A DNA stretch of 64,000 nt from Mycobacterium aquaticum (lineage in GTDB: Bacteria > Actinomycetota > Actinomycetes > Mycobacteriales > Mycobacteriaceae): the NCBI RefSeq assembly GCF_002086485.1, contig NZ_MVHF01000041.1, positions 1 through 64,000 on the forward strand. Reading direction: 5' to 3'. The notes under the pieces are model-generated. The model did not search any database. It was given only the letters and a program-made list of their open reading frames with translations, and was not told the origin of the DNA. Position numbers and translations under genes: made by a program. This document shows positions 24,476 to 33,675 of the stretch, in pieces; the first letter of the stretch is position 1, and every line of letters starts with the position of its first letter.

Positions 24476-24641
24476 GACTGTCTCCTCATCCGCTTGATCA
24501 TGAATTCGCTTCCGGCATCGGGGTTCGGTTTTGTACCGGGCATTGTGATGGTGCAGTGCGTAGGAGTGGCTCGTGGGCCGTTGTCCCGCTCAGCGGTACA
24601 GGTCGTGCAATATTTGGGTCCCGCAGTGACGATCTTGAGTC

Positions 24642-25451
24642 ATGACGTACACGGGACCGTTCGGCCACTGGGACTCGTTCCGGCCGCTGGACTCTCTCGC
24701 GTCGTTGTGGTCATCGGCGGCGGTCAGCCCGCACGGGAGCGCCGGCGCCTACCGGACCGTGTTCACCACACTGCGCCGACTAATCGTGGGCCGGCGCCTC
24801 AACATCGGGCTCGACTCGGGCGAGATCACCCTCACGGTGACGGAGTTCGAGTCCGACCTCGACATGCGCGGCCTGTCGGTCGGCCAACTCAATGACGTAG
24901 CCCTGTCTGCAGCCGAAATCTCCTGGAACGGACACCAACTCGACCGGGCCACCGCCGTATTGCACAACGTGCACATCAAACCCGCCACCCCGCCGGTGCT
25001 GGTCACGGCGCCACTCGAGATGACCGTCGAAGTACCCACCGCCGTCGTCGATGCGCTCTTCGACCTCGCTGCGCCGCGGCTGACCGGTCGGGTCGACGCG
25101 AACAGCGTCGCGCAGATCCGGTGGGCCCGCCGGCCCGGCTTGGGCCACCTCGAAGTAGACGCCGCCATCGACGGGTCGACGCTACTGGTGAGGCCACGCG
25201 TTCTGGTCGTCCGCCGATTGCGGTGGGTGCTGCCTGCACGTACGCCCGCCTACCGGGTGAAGCTACCGAAGCTGCCGCGCGAATTCAGGCTCAGCGTCAT
25301 CAGCTTCGGCCCGAACATCGTCAACCTCACCGCAACGGTGCCCGAGTGGCAGTTGGACGTTCCGGGCGGACGGCTCGAAGACGTCATCACCCAACTCAGC
25401 GGCATGGGCCGGTCGCTCAATCTGACCCGGTTCGGGCGGATGTGGGAATGA
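24642..25451 (+). CDS. DUF2993/LmeA-like lipid-binding protein
   Basis: A 269-residue protein of the DUF2993 type. It shows the alternating beta-strand pattern of LmeA-like phospholipid-binding proteins (RLNIGLDSGEITLTV; LTGRVDANSVAQIRW; FRLSVISFGPNIVNLTATV). No signal peptide is obvious, unlike periplasmic LmeA. Its stop overlaps the start of an HSL-family esterase (ATGA), so the pair is co-translated; a lipid-presenting partner for that esterase is plausible inference. Confidence 0.65.
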   Translation: MTYTGPFGHWDSFRPLDSLASLWSSAAVSPHGSAGAYRTVFTTLRRLIVGRRLNIGLDSGEITLTVTEFESDLDMRGLSVGQLNDVALSAAEISWNGHQLDRATAVLHNVHIKPATPPVLVTAPLEMTVEVPTAVVDALFDLAAPRLTGRVDANSVAQIRWARRPGLGHLEVDAAIDGSTLLVRPRVLVVRRLRWVLPARTPAYRVKLPKLPREFRLSVISFGPNIVNLTATVPEWQLDVPGGRLEDVITQLSGMGRSLNLTRFGRMWE

Positions 25452-26398
25452 CCGGCAAACCGCCCTCCCGGCTCGATCCCGAGATCGCCGAGCTGCTGCC
25501 GGTCCTCGACACCGGCTTCCCCGCCGTCGAAACCATGACGGGTGCGCAGGCCCGCGCGGCGGTCCGGGCGCGGTTTCGGCCACCCACCGAGCCGCAACCG
25601 ATCGGCGCCGTGCGCGACTGCGTGACACCCGACGGTGTACCGGTCCGGATCTATTGGCCCGCAACAACGCTGAGCCCTCCGCTGCCACTGGTGGTATTCG
25701 CCCACGGCGGCGGATTCGTGTTCTGCGATCTGGACACCCACGACGATCTGTGCCGGTCGCTCGCCAACGGCATCGGCGCCGTGGTGGTGTCGGTCGACTA
25801 TCGGCTGGCGCCCGAGTCACGGTGGCCCACGGCTGCCGAGGACCTGTACGCCGCCCTGCGCTGGGCGGCCGAACATGCCGGCGAGCTCGGCGGCGACCCG
25901 GCGCGACTGGTGATCGCCGGCGACAGCGCGGGCGGCAATCTCGCTGCGGTGACGGCGATCTTGGCGCGTGATCGCGGTGGTCCTGTCGTCGCGGCTCAAG
26001 CGCTGCTGTACCCGGTGATCGCCGCCGATTTCACCACTGAGTCCTATCGCCAGTTCGCGACCGGCTACTACAACACCGCCGCCGCGATGGCGTGGTACTG
26101 GGATCAGTACATTCCGAACGTCTCGGACCGCACCCATCCGCATGCCTCACCGCTGCGCGCGGAGCTGTCGGGTCTGCCTCCGGCGGTCGTGCTGACGGCA
26201 GGCTTCGACCCGTTGCGTTCCGAAGGCGATCGGTACGCCGAGGCCCTTGCAGCCCAAGGCGTTCCGGTGCATCACCGGCGCTACTCCGGAGCCATCCACG
26301 GGTTCATGACCATGCCTGCGCTCACCGTGACCGGCGAGGCCCGGCGCCAGGTCGCCGCCGATGTCACCTCACTGCTGGCCCGCTGGGCAGTCGACTAG
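25448..26398 (+). CDS. HSL-family alpha/beta hydrolase (esterase/lipase)
   Basis: A 316-residue hormone-sensitive-lipase-family esterase. It has the oxyanion motif HGGGF, the nucleophile elbow GDSAGG, the acid in GFDPLRSEGD and the catalytic histidine in HGFMTM. There is no signal peptide. It is about 45 percent like, by eye, a second HSL esterase at 38994 (shared RLAPES/RLAPEH and GGDPARLV segments). Translationally coupled to the LmeA-like gene and convergent with the Baeyer-Villiger monooxygenase, it could hydrolyse the ester product of that enzyme. Confidence 0.9.
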   Translation: MTGKPPSRLDPEIAELLPVLDTGFPAVETMTGAQARAAVRARFRPPTEPQPIGAVRDCVTPDGVPVRIYWPATTLSPPLPLVVFAHGGGFVFCDLDTHDDLCRSLANGIGAVVVSVDYRLAPESRWPTAAEDLYAALRWAAEHAGELGGDPARLVIAGDSAGGNLAAVTAILARDRGGPVVAAQALLYPVIAADFTTESYRQFATGYYNTAAAMAWYWDQYIPNVSDRTHPHASPLRAELSGLPPAVVLTAGFDPLRSEGDRYAEALAAQGVPVHHRRYSGAIHGFMTMPALTVTGEARRQVAADVTSLLARWAVD

Positions 26399-26415
26399 CA
26401 ATCGGCCAGTGTCGT

Positions 26416-26475
26416 CGCGAGTGTGAATCGTCTGCGAAAAACCTGCCCGGAAATCGCAGAGACCGCACACTCGCG
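26416..26475. terminator. Bidirectional terminator between esterase and monooxygenase
   Basis: CGCGAGTGTG (26416-26425) pairs with CACACTCGCG (26466-26475), and inside this TCTGCGA (26431-26437) pairs with TCGCAGA (26454-26460). It fills the 93-base gap between two convergent genes. The pattern resembles dispersed intergenic palindromes seen in mycobacteria. Confidence 0.7.
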
Positions 26476-26491
26476 GCGGCGCCGGATCTGG

Positions 26492-28126
26492 TCAGTCCTC
26501 GAGGATGTCGAATCCCTTGTAGCCGGCTGCGGCCACATCGGCGATGATCTCGCCGTATACCCCGAAGCCACCGACGAACGGCATGAACACGCGCGGCTTG
26601 CCCGGGATGTTCGCGCCGAGGTACCACGAATTGGCCTGCGGCATCAAAGTTCCCGCAGCGCGGCGGCTGCACTCCTGCACCCACTCGGCTGCGGCGTCGG
26701 CACGCGCCTCCAGGGCACGTGCATCCCGCTCGTCGAGATAGGTGATCGCGTCGGCCACCCAGTCCACGTGCAACTCCGAATGCAGCACCATGTTCGCAAG
26801 CACCGACGGGCTGCCCGGTCCGGCGATGTTGAACAGGTTCGGGAAGCCGGCTACCCCGAGGCCGAGATAGGTGACGGGGCCGTGCGCCCACGCCTCGTTG
26901 AGTGTGCGTCCGCCGCGGCCGACGACATTGAGCTTCTGCACCGACCCGGTCATCGCGTCGAACCCGGTGGCCAACACCAAGGCGTCCAACGCGTAATGGG
27001 CGTCGGAAGTCTCCACGCCGGTCGCGTCGATCCGCTCGATCGGCGTCGCCCGCAGGTTCACGAGGTGTACATGGTCGCGATTGAATGTCTGAAAGTAGTT
27101 ATCGTCGGTGCAGATCCGCTTGGCACCGATCGGATGGTCCTTCGGGATCAGCAGATCTGCGGTCGCCGGGTCGTCGATGACACCGCGGACCTTCTCCTCC
27201 CAGAACCGGCGTGCGGTGTCGTTGGCCTCGATGGTGATCAACTGATCCGGGAACGCCTTGGAGAACAGCACGCCGCCCAGTTCCCAACGGCGCTCGTAGG
27301 TTTTCCGCAGCTCGTCGTCGGATACCTCAAGGGCCGACTTGGGATGCGGCTGATGCGGAGAGCCACCGCCGCTGGCACGCGACAGCCGTCGCCGTTCGGC
27401 GTAGTTCGCCTTCTGCCGAGCCCGCGTTTCGTCATCGAGCCGCACATTGCCGGCCGGCACACTGTAATTGGGTGTCCGCTGGAAGACGTACAGCTGCGCG
27501 GCCTCATCGGCGATGCACGGAATCGCTTGTATGCCGGAGGATCCGGTACCGATGACCCCGACCCGTTTGCCCGTGAAGTCGACGCCTTCGTGCGGCCAGT
27601 GGGCGGTGTGATATACCTCGCCGGCAAACGAGTCGAGGCCATCGATGGCCGGGATGTTCGCGTTGGACAGCGGGCCCACCGCCAGGATGCAGAAGCGCGC
27701 CGACACGACATCGCCACGGTCGGTACGGACCTCCCAACGCAGCGTCTGCTCATCGAGCACCATGTCGGTGACCCTGGCCCCGAACGTGATGTCGCGGCGC
27801 AGGTCGAAGCGGTCGGCCACGTGGTTGAGGTAGCGCAGGATCTCCGGTTGGGTCGCGTACTTCTCGCTCCAGTCCCACTCCTGCTGCAGATCCTCGTCGA
27901 ACGAATACGAATAGTCGACGCTCTCGACGTCACAGCGGGCACCCGGGTAGCGGTTCCAGTACCACACGCCGCCCACACCATCGGCCGCCTCGACCACCCG
28001 CACCGAAAGTCCCTGACCGCGAAGGCGATGCAACGCGTAGAGGCCGGCGAAACCGGCTCCGACCACCACGACGTCCACCGTGGCCGGAACTTCCGCGATC
28101 TCTGACGATGGTGCTCGGACTGCCAC
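26492..28126 (-). CDS. Type I Baeyer-Villiger flavin monooxygenase
   Basis: A 544-residue FAD- and NADPH-dependent monooxygenase. It has the FAD Rossmann motif GAGFAG (23-28), the second nucleotide motif GTGSSG (193-198) and a perfect Baeyer-Villiger signature FAGEVYHTAHWP (167-178; consensus FxGxxxHTxxWP). Such enzymes insert oxygen next to a ketone to give an ester or lactone (cyclohexanone-, steroid- or phenylacetone-type), and M. tuberculosis MymA and EthA belong to the same family. Neighbouring esterases could cleave the ester. Substrate is not determined. Its promoter region (28127-28372) is shared with the divergent WS/DGAT gene, and I see no clear operator there. Confidence 0.93.
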   Translation of the reverse strand: MAVRAPSSEIAEVPATVDVVVVGAGFAGLYALHRLRGQGLSVRVVEAADGVGGVWYWNRYPGARCDVESVDYSYSFDEDLQQEWDWSEKYATQPEILRYLNHVADRFDLRRDITFGARVTDMVLDEQTLRWEVRTDRGDVVSARFCILAVGPLSNANIPAIDGLDSFAGEVYHTAHWPHEGVDFTGKRVGVIGTGSSGIQAIPCIADEAAQLYVFQRTPNYSVPAGNVRLDDETRARQKANYAERRRLSRASGGGSPHQPHPKSALEVSDDELRKTYERRWELGGVLFSKAFPDQLITIEANDTARRFWEEKVRGVIDDPATADLLIPKDHPIGAKRICTDDNYFQTFNRDHVHLVNLRATPIERIDATGVETSDAHYALDALVLATGFDAMTGSVQKLNVVGRGGRTLNEAWAHGPVTYLGLGVAGFPNLFNIAGPGSPSVLANMVLHSELHVDWVADAITYLDERDARALEARADAAAEWVQECSRRAAGTLMPQANSWYLGANIPGKPRVFMPFVGGFGVYGEIIADVAAAGYKGFDILED

Positions 28127-28372
28127 TATGGTCGCCTTTCACGTGGTGCTCGGGGGTGCCACGCTACGAACCGAATCCGGCCGGCCACAGCCGTTGTCTC
28201 ACTCACCGGCACAATCTCGCCGAGCCACGGTGCGTTGACTGGGCGCTATCCGGACGCCCCGCCCCGACTTCAAACAGATGTCCCGCTGACTGGGAACAAA
28301 CCCCAGTTCAGAGCCGGTTTCTCGGTACCTTCGTGCCTGCAGGGCCACGTGGTCCGCGAATGGGAGTCCTCG

Positions 28373-29758
28373 GTGAAACGCTTGTCAGGTATGGATGCCA
28401 TGTTCTTGTCCATGGAGGGCACCGAGTGGCCGCAACACACGCTGGGGTTGATGATCCTCGATCCCAGTGACGCACCGGGATTCGATTTCGAGCACCTGCG
28501 TGATCACCTGGACCGGCGGCTACCCTACCTGCCCCAGTTCCGGCGTCGGATCCAAGAAGTGCCGCTCGGGCTCGACCGGCCGGTGTGGGTCGACGACCCC
28601 TCGTTCAAACTCGACTATCACATCCACCGCGCGGCGCTGCCCGCTCCCGGTGGCCAACGCGAGCTCGCCGATGTCGTCGGCGAGATCCTGGGCCGCCAGC
28701 TCGATCGCAACCAGCCATTGTGGGAGAGCTGGTTCGTCGAGGGCCTCGAAGGTGGCCGCGTCGCCTACATCGCCAAGACCCACCACTCGATGGTCGACGG
28801 GGTCTCCGGCGCCGGCCTGTCCTCGGTGCTCTGCGATGCCCATCCCACGGCCGACAAGCCACTGGTCGACCTGCCCGCGCAGGGCGAGCAACCGCGACAC
28901 TCCGCACTCGAGCTGTTCGCGAAGGGCACGGTCGCGGCCGCAACCTCGCCACCGAAGATCGCGCAGTATCTGGGCCAGACCGTGCGCAGTGCTGTGACGA
29001 CCATCAGTCACCTGCGGCGCGACAACCCGCCGCCGCGGCCGATGAGTGCCCCGAAGACGAGCTTCAACGGTGCGCTGAGTTCGCACCGCAGCTTCGCCTA
29101 CACGTCGCTGCCGATGGCCGACATCAAGCACGTCAAGAACAGCCTCGGCGTCAAGGTCAACGACGTCATCCTCTGCGTCGTCGCGGGCGCCCTGCGCGGC
29201 TATCTGCTCAAACGCGATGAGCTGCCGCAGAACCCGGTGCTGGCCACCGTCCCGATGTCGACCCGCGACGCCGGCGACGACGAACTCGGCAACTTCGTGC
29301 ACGCGATGGTCGCGTCGATGTGTACCGACGTCGAGGATCCGGTCGAGAGGTTGTCGGCCATCCACAGCGGGATGAACAGCGCCAAGGCGCTGGCCGAAGA
29401 CCTACAATCGCAGCAGTCGGTCGGCCTGACCGACTTCGCGCCACCTCTACTGCTGAACCTGTTGTTCAAGGGATTCCGCGCCGCCAAACTCGAAGACAAA
29501 CTGCCGCTCGGCAGCAACCTCATCGTGTCGAACGTTCCCGGCCCACCGGTCCAGCTCTACATGGCCGGTGCGCGCATCGAACACATCGTGCCGGTGGGCC
29601 CGCTGACCGTGGGCATGGGTATCAACGTCACGGTGTTCAGCTACGGCGACTACGTGGACGTCGGGGTGCAGGCCGATCCCGAGCTGGTGGACGACCCGTG
29701 GGAGCTCCTCGAGGGCGCCAAGGCCGAGCTCGAGAAGCTGATGGCCGCGGCCGGTTGA
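28373..29758 (+). CDS. WS/DGAT wax ester synthase / diacylglycerol acyltransferase
   Basis: A 461-residue acyltransferase that moves a fatty acyl group from CoA to an alcohol or diacylglycerol, making wax esters or triacylglycerol. The catalytic HHSMVDG (137-143) matches HHxxxDG, and the C-terminal LIVSNVPGPPVQLYMAGARI and INVTVFSYGDYVDVG segments are family hallmarks. Start is GTG 28373 (VKRLSGMDAMF, the family-standard opening) with GGGAG upstream. Next to a monooxygenase and SDRs, it resembles the WS/DGAT genes of the M. tuberculosis mymA region. Confidence 0.93.
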   Translation: MKRLSGMDAMFLSMEGTEWPQHTLGLMILDPSDAPGFDFEHLRDHLDRRLPYLPQFRRRIQEVPLGLDRPVWVDDPSFKLDYHIHRAALPAPGGQRELADVVGEILGRQLDRNQPLWESWFVEGLEGGRVAYIAKTHHSMVDGVSGAGLSSVLCDAHPTADKPLVDLPAQGEQPRHSALELFAKGTVAAATSPPKIAQYLGQTVRSAVTTISHLRRDNPPPRPMSAPKTSFNGALSSHRSFAYTSLPMADIKHVKNSLGVKVNDVILCVVAGALRGYLLKRDELPQNPVLATVPMSTRDAGDDELGNFVHAMVASMCTDVEDPVERLSAIHSGMNSAKALAEDLQSQQSVGLTDFAPPLLLNLLFKGFRAAKLEDKLPLGSNLIVSNVPGPPVQLYMAGARIEHIVPVGPLTVGMGINVTVFSYGDYVDVGVQADPELVDDPWELLEGAKAELEKLMAAAG

Positions 29759-29927
29759 CCGGTTCCCCCCACCGAGACGGCCCGGCAGCACGAATTCCCA
29801 TTGAGTAGGACTAAACCCAGCGCAGCCTCCCGCGATGTGATTGCGTCAATGCGCGGGCGGACCGGCCGAGGTCTCTGCCCAGTCGACGTGAAAGGAAGTT
29901 GCTGGGATACAGGCGGATTCACAAGGT

Positions 29928-30683
29928 TTGTCGGATGTGGTGGCCATCGTCACCGGCGGCGCCCGGGGGCTCGGCGCGTCGTTCGCGCGACACATCGTCG
30001 CCGGTGGCGGCAAGGTCGTCATCGCCGATGTCCTCGACGACGAGGGTGCCCAACTGGCAGCTGACCTCGGACCCAGCGCGCGCCATGTCCACCTCGACGT
30101 GACCGATCCGGTGCACTGGGAATCGGCGGTCCAGCTCACCCTTGGCGAGTTCGGCACGCTCACCGGTCTGGTGAACAACGCAGGCATCTCCACCGGGCAG
30201 TTCATCGAGCACGAACCGCTCGACCACTTCCGCACGGTGCTCGAGGTCAACCTCGTCGGGGTCTTCAACGGTCTGCAGGCGGTCATCGCGCCGATGCGCG
30301 CCGCCGGGGGCGGTTCGATCGTGAACATCTCGTCGGCGGCCGGAATGATGGGCCTGGCGCTGACGGCCGGTTACGGCGCCTCGAAGTGGGGCGTGCGCGG
30401 CCTGACCAAGATCGCCGCGGTGGAGCTGGGCGGCGACCGCATCCGGGTCAACTCCGTGCATCCCGGCATGACCTACACGCCGATGACGGCGCAGGTCGGC
30501 ATCGTGCAGGGTGAGGGCAACTACCCCAACACGCCGATGGGCCGCGTCGGCGAGGCCGACGAGATCGCCGGTGCCGTCACCTATCTGCTGTCGGGTGCCG
30601 CCTCCTACGTCACCGGCGCGGAAATCGCCGTCGACGGCGGCTGGACTGCCGGCCCTACCGTGAAATACGTTATGGGTCAATGA
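29928..30683 (+). CDS. SDR family oxidoreductase
   Basis: A 251-residue classical short-chain dehydrogenase. It has TGGARGLG (NAD(P) binding), LVNNAG, the SS-x(n)-Y-GASK active site (Ser and Tyr-x-x-x-Lys) and the closing ITGAEIAVDGGWT. Start is uncertain: TTG 29928 gives MSDVVAIVTGG, and GTG 29937 is possible; neither has a good ribosome binding site. It resembles hydroxysteroid and cyclic-alcohol dehydrogenases, so supplying the ketone for the Baeyer-Villiger enzyme is plausible. Followed 40 bases on by a second SDR. Confidence 0.88.
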   Translation: MSDVVAIVTGGARGLGASFARHIVAGGGKVVIADVLDDEGAQLAADLGPSARHVHLDVTDPVHWESAVQLTLGEFGTLTGLVNNAGISTGQFIEHEPLDHFRTVLEVNLVGVFNGLQAVIAPMRAAGGGSIVNISSAAGMMGLALTAGYGASKWGVRGLTKIAAVELGGDRIRVNSVHPGMTYTPMTAQVGIVQGEGNYPNTPMGRVGEADEIAGAVTYLLSGAASYVTGAEIAVDGGWTAGPTVKYVMGQ

Positions 30684-30723
30684 CATTCGCCGATCCGACC
30701 ACCTGCGACAGGAGCACCACAGC

Positions 30724-31515
30724 ATGAAGCGACTCGACGACCACCGGATCATGGTGACCGGCGCAGCATCGGGCATCGGGCAGGCCACCGTCTTGCGCCT
30801 GCTCGACGAAGGCGCGGCCGTCGTCGGTGCCGACATATCCACCGACGGGCTGGTCCACACGGGCGAACTCGCCCAGCACGCCGGCACCGAATCCCGGTTC
30901 ACGGCGCTGACCATGGACATCGGGGACGAGACCTCCGTGGTCGAGGGGGTCAAGGCCGGCGTCGAAGCGCTCGGAGGCCTCGACGCCCTGGTCAACGCCG
31001 CAGGCATGCTGCGCGCCGTGCACACCCACGAGATGAGCCTGGCGTCGTGGAACCAGATCATCGCGGTCAACCTGACCGGCACCTTCCTGGTGACCCGCGA
31101 GGCCCTGCTTGCGCTGCTGGCCAATCCGCGCAGCGCGATCGTCAACTTCAGCTCCACCTCGGCGGCGTTCGCCCATCCCTACATGGCGGCGTATGCCGCC
31201 AGCAAGGGTGGCATTCAGTCGATGACCCACGCGCTGGCACTGGAGTACGGCAAACAGGGTCTGCGCGCAGTGAGCGTCGCGCCGGGCAGCATCAAGTCCG
31301 GGATCACCGACGCCACACCGGGATTCATCCCCTCCGACGCCGACTGGTCACTGTTCGCCAAGCTTTCGCCGATCGTGCCGACGACGCTGACCTCGGGCAC
31401 CGCCGCGATGGGCGATCCCAGCGCGGTCGCCGGTGTGATCGCCATGTTGGTGTCCGACGACGGCGTGTTCATCAGCGGCACCGAGATCCGCATCGACGGC
31501 GGCACCCACGCCTGA
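30724..31515 (+). CDS. SDR family oxidoreductase
   Basis: A 263-residue SDR, tandem with the preceding one. Motifs are TGAASGIG, VNAAG (in place of NNAG), SSTSAAF...YAASK and the C-terminal ISGTEIRIDGGTHA. ATG 30724 follows CAGGAG. The tandem pair is probably cotranscribed with the WS/DGAT upstream; the substrate is unknown. Confidence 0.9.
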   Translation: MKRLDDHRIMVTGAASGIGQATVLRLLDEGAAVVGADISTDGLVHTGELAQHAGTESRFTALTMDIGDETSVVEGVKAGVEALGGLDALVNAAGMLRAVHTHEMSLASWNQIIAVNLTGTFLVTREALLALLANPRSAIVNFSSTSAAFAHPYMAAYAASKGGIQSMTHALALEYGKQGLRAVSVAPGSIKSGITDATPGFIPSDADWSLFAKLSPIVPTTLTSGTAAMGDPSAVAGVIAMLVSDDGVFISGTEIRIDGGTHA

Positions 31516-31538
31516 TGAGGCGGGGTGCGTCGGGGCGT

Positions 31539-32612
31539 TCAGCCCACCAGCCCCGACGCGGCAACCACCCCGGCGAGGCCGACATGGGCGTCCCGCCAGA
31601 ACCTCTGCAGCGGGTGGTCACGACGCAGCTCGTCGATACTCGACCGCGACACGATGTCGTCGACCGCACGCACCGCGCGGCGCGCCGAGGCCACCTGATC
31701 GCGCCGGGCCCGCTCCCGCACACCCGCATCTATCGGCCCGTCGAGGACGAGATGAAACGACGCGCTGACGGTGTCGAGCAGCGCCAGCCGCGAAGCCCGG
31801 ATCTCGGCGGCAGCCTGCTCGACGAAAACATCGTCGGATCCGCCCGCCGCGCCGTGATGAGCCAGCGCGCCGTCGGCCATCCCGATCACCGCAGCTGTGA
31901 TACCCAGCGGCACCACCATGCCGAACGGCAAGTGGTAGATGGGATTACGCAGGCCGGCCCGCTCGGCCGCGGTCCCGTCGGCGACGCCGCGTTGCACCCG
32001 GTGTGCGGGCACGAAGATGTCGTCGGCAGCGATGGTCTTGCTGCCGGCACCCGCCAGCCCGACACCGTTCCACGAATCCTCGACGATCAGCAGATCGGCG
32101 GTCGGCGCCAGCACGTACACGTGCCCCGTCGCGTCGGCTGTGTCGACCACCCGAGCGCCCAGAACGACCCAGTCACAATGATCGATGCCTGCCACGCACT
32201 GCCAGTCACCCGAGAGCCGGTAGCCGCCGCCAACCGGAAGCAGCACGCCCGCAACGGAATACGCCGATGCGATCCAGCTGCCGGGGTCGGCTTCCCACAC
32301 CTCGTCGCGCGGGCGCCGGTCCGCGGTGGCCACGATCCACGGGGGCACGCCGACCGATCCGGCGACCCAGCCTGCCGAACCGTCCAGGCGCGCGATCTCG
32401 TAGATGGCGTCCGCGAAATCCGCAGGGTGCGTTTCGATGCCGCCGAACTCCTCGGGCTGCAGCATGTGCATCACGCCGGAGCTTCGGAGCGCTTCGGCGC
32501 AGCGATCGTCCAACCGGCCGAGGGCCTCGTTGACGGGTCCGAGAGCCCGCAACACCCCGGCCTGTTCGTCGATGCCGTCCAGAACATCTCTGGTCATGTC
32601 AACACCACGCAT
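31539..32612 (-). CDS. Acyl-CoA dehydrogenase-fold flavoprotein, HsaA-like
   Basis: A 357-residue protein of the acyl-CoA dehydrogenase superfamily, in the HsaA / flavin-dependent monooxygenase-like branch. It carries GVMHMLQPEEFGG near the N-terminus and LDGSAGWVAGSVG, WQCVAGIDHCDWVVLG, SWNGVGLAGAGSKT in the beta domain. In HsaA these regions bind reduced flavin and a phenol-type substrate; here the substrate is unknown. The start is ATG 32612 (MRGVDMTRD), which has GGGAG six bases upstream; a longer in-frame start at 32696 lacks one. It is divergent from an IclR regulator. Confidence 0.78.
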   Translation of the reverse strand: MRGVDMTRDVLDGIDEQAGVLRALGPVNEALGRLDDRCAEALRSSGVMHMLQPEEFGGIETHPADFADAIYEIARLDGSAGWVAGSVGVPPWIVATADRRPRDEVWEADPGSWIASAYSVAGVLLPVGGGYRLSGDWQCVAGIDHCDWVVLGARVVDTADATGHVYVLAPTADLLIVEDSWNGVGLAGAGSKTIAADDIFVPAHRVQRGVADGTAAERAGLRNPIYHLPFGMVVPLGITAAVIGMADGALAHHGAAGGSDDVFVEQAAAEIRASRLALLDTVSASFHLVLDGPIDAGVRERARRDQVASARRAVRAVDDIVSRSSIDELRRDHPLQRFWRDAHVGLAGVVAASGLVG

Positions 32613-32748
32613 CCACAACTCCCTTGTCGCCCGCATTGCGCGCTGCCGACCATCGTGGGGGAACCGATCGCGGGGTTGCGCCGCAATCTCACTCAATGGG
32701 ATCGTGGTGGGCCGAGGATCCGACGTCCACGCAGAAGGGACGGCGCAG

Positions 32749-33657
32749 ATGCCGAGTTACACAAGCCGTGAACCGGCACAGCCACGGCCCGACCAAACTA
32801 ACCGCGCACGCGAGGAGCACCAAAGTAAGAACGCGGTGTCGATGGTGGATCGAGTCGCGCTGATCCTCAACACGTTCGACGAACCGGGCAAGCACCTGCG
32901 GCTGGATCAGATCGCCTGCCGCACCGAGTTACCGCGCTCGTCGGTGCACCGCATCCTCAAACAGCTGCACAAGGCCGGCCTGCTGCAGCATCGGCGTGAC
33001 GGCTACGCGCTGGCCGCCTCACCCCTGCCCGTCACCAGGATGGTCGACCACTCGCAACTGCGGGGCGTCGCGTCGCCGACCCTGTCCCGTCTGCACGCCG
33101 ACACCGGGCTCGTGGTGCATCTCGGAGTGCTCTTCGGAGGCGACGTCGTGTACCTCGACAAGGTGGCGGGCCGCAACAGCGCCGTCGTACCGACCCGCGT
33201 TGCCGGCCACACTCCCGCGCACGCCAGTGCGCTGGGCAAGACGATGCTGGCGCAGCTGCCCGCCGAGGACGTCGACGCCATCGTCGGGCAACGGCTCGTG
33301 CGATGCACGCGGGCCACCATCGGCGACCTGCCCACGCTGCACCGGGAACTGGCCCGCATCCGGTCGCGGCACGGGCTGGCCTACGACAACGAAGAACTCG
33401 CCATCGGGCTGACAAGCGTGGCGGCCCCGTTGCGCTCAGTTGACGGCGAGGTGGCCGGCCTGTCGCTGAGCGGAACCGTCCCGTTGCACCGCTTGCAGCG
33501 CACGGCCCCGTTCGTCATCCGCGCCGCGCGGCACATCTCCCAGCAGCTCGGCGCCGACCTCGGCGCCAAGCCGGCACCGTCGGGCGCCCCGGCCCTGGCC
33601 ACCGACAACCTGCTGTCCCGGGTGCTGCGCACGATCACCTCCGACGCCTGGGTCTGA
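32749..33657 (+). CDS. IclR family transcriptional regulator
   Basis: A 302-residue IclR regulator. The winged helix (RLDQIACRTELPRSSVHRILKQLHKAGLL) begins about residue 45, after a basic disordered extension, and the effector domain shows GRNSAVVPTRVAGHTPAHASALGKT. I used ATG 32749 with AGAAGGGA upstream; an internal Met (VSMVDRVAL) would also give a functional protein. It sits between two leftward HsaA-like flavoprotein genes and is probably their regulator. It is about half identical, by eye, to the IclR at 23612. Confidence 0.88.
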   Translation: MPSYTSREPAQPRPDQTNRAREEHQSKNAVSMVDRVALILNTFDEPGKHLRLDQIACRTELPRSSVHRILKQLHKAGLLQHRRDGYALAASPLPVTRMVDHSQLRGVASPTLSRLHADTGLVVHLGVLFGGDVVYLDKVAGRNSAVVPTRVAGHTPAHASALGKTMLAQLPAEDVDAIVGQRLVRCTRATIGDLPTLHRELARIRSRHGLAYDNEELAIGLTSVAAPLRSVDGEVAGLSLSGTVPLHRLQRTAPFVIRAARHISQQLGADLGAKPAPSGAPALATDNLLSRVLRTITSDAWV

Positions 33658-33675
33658 CCACGCGCCAGGTGGATC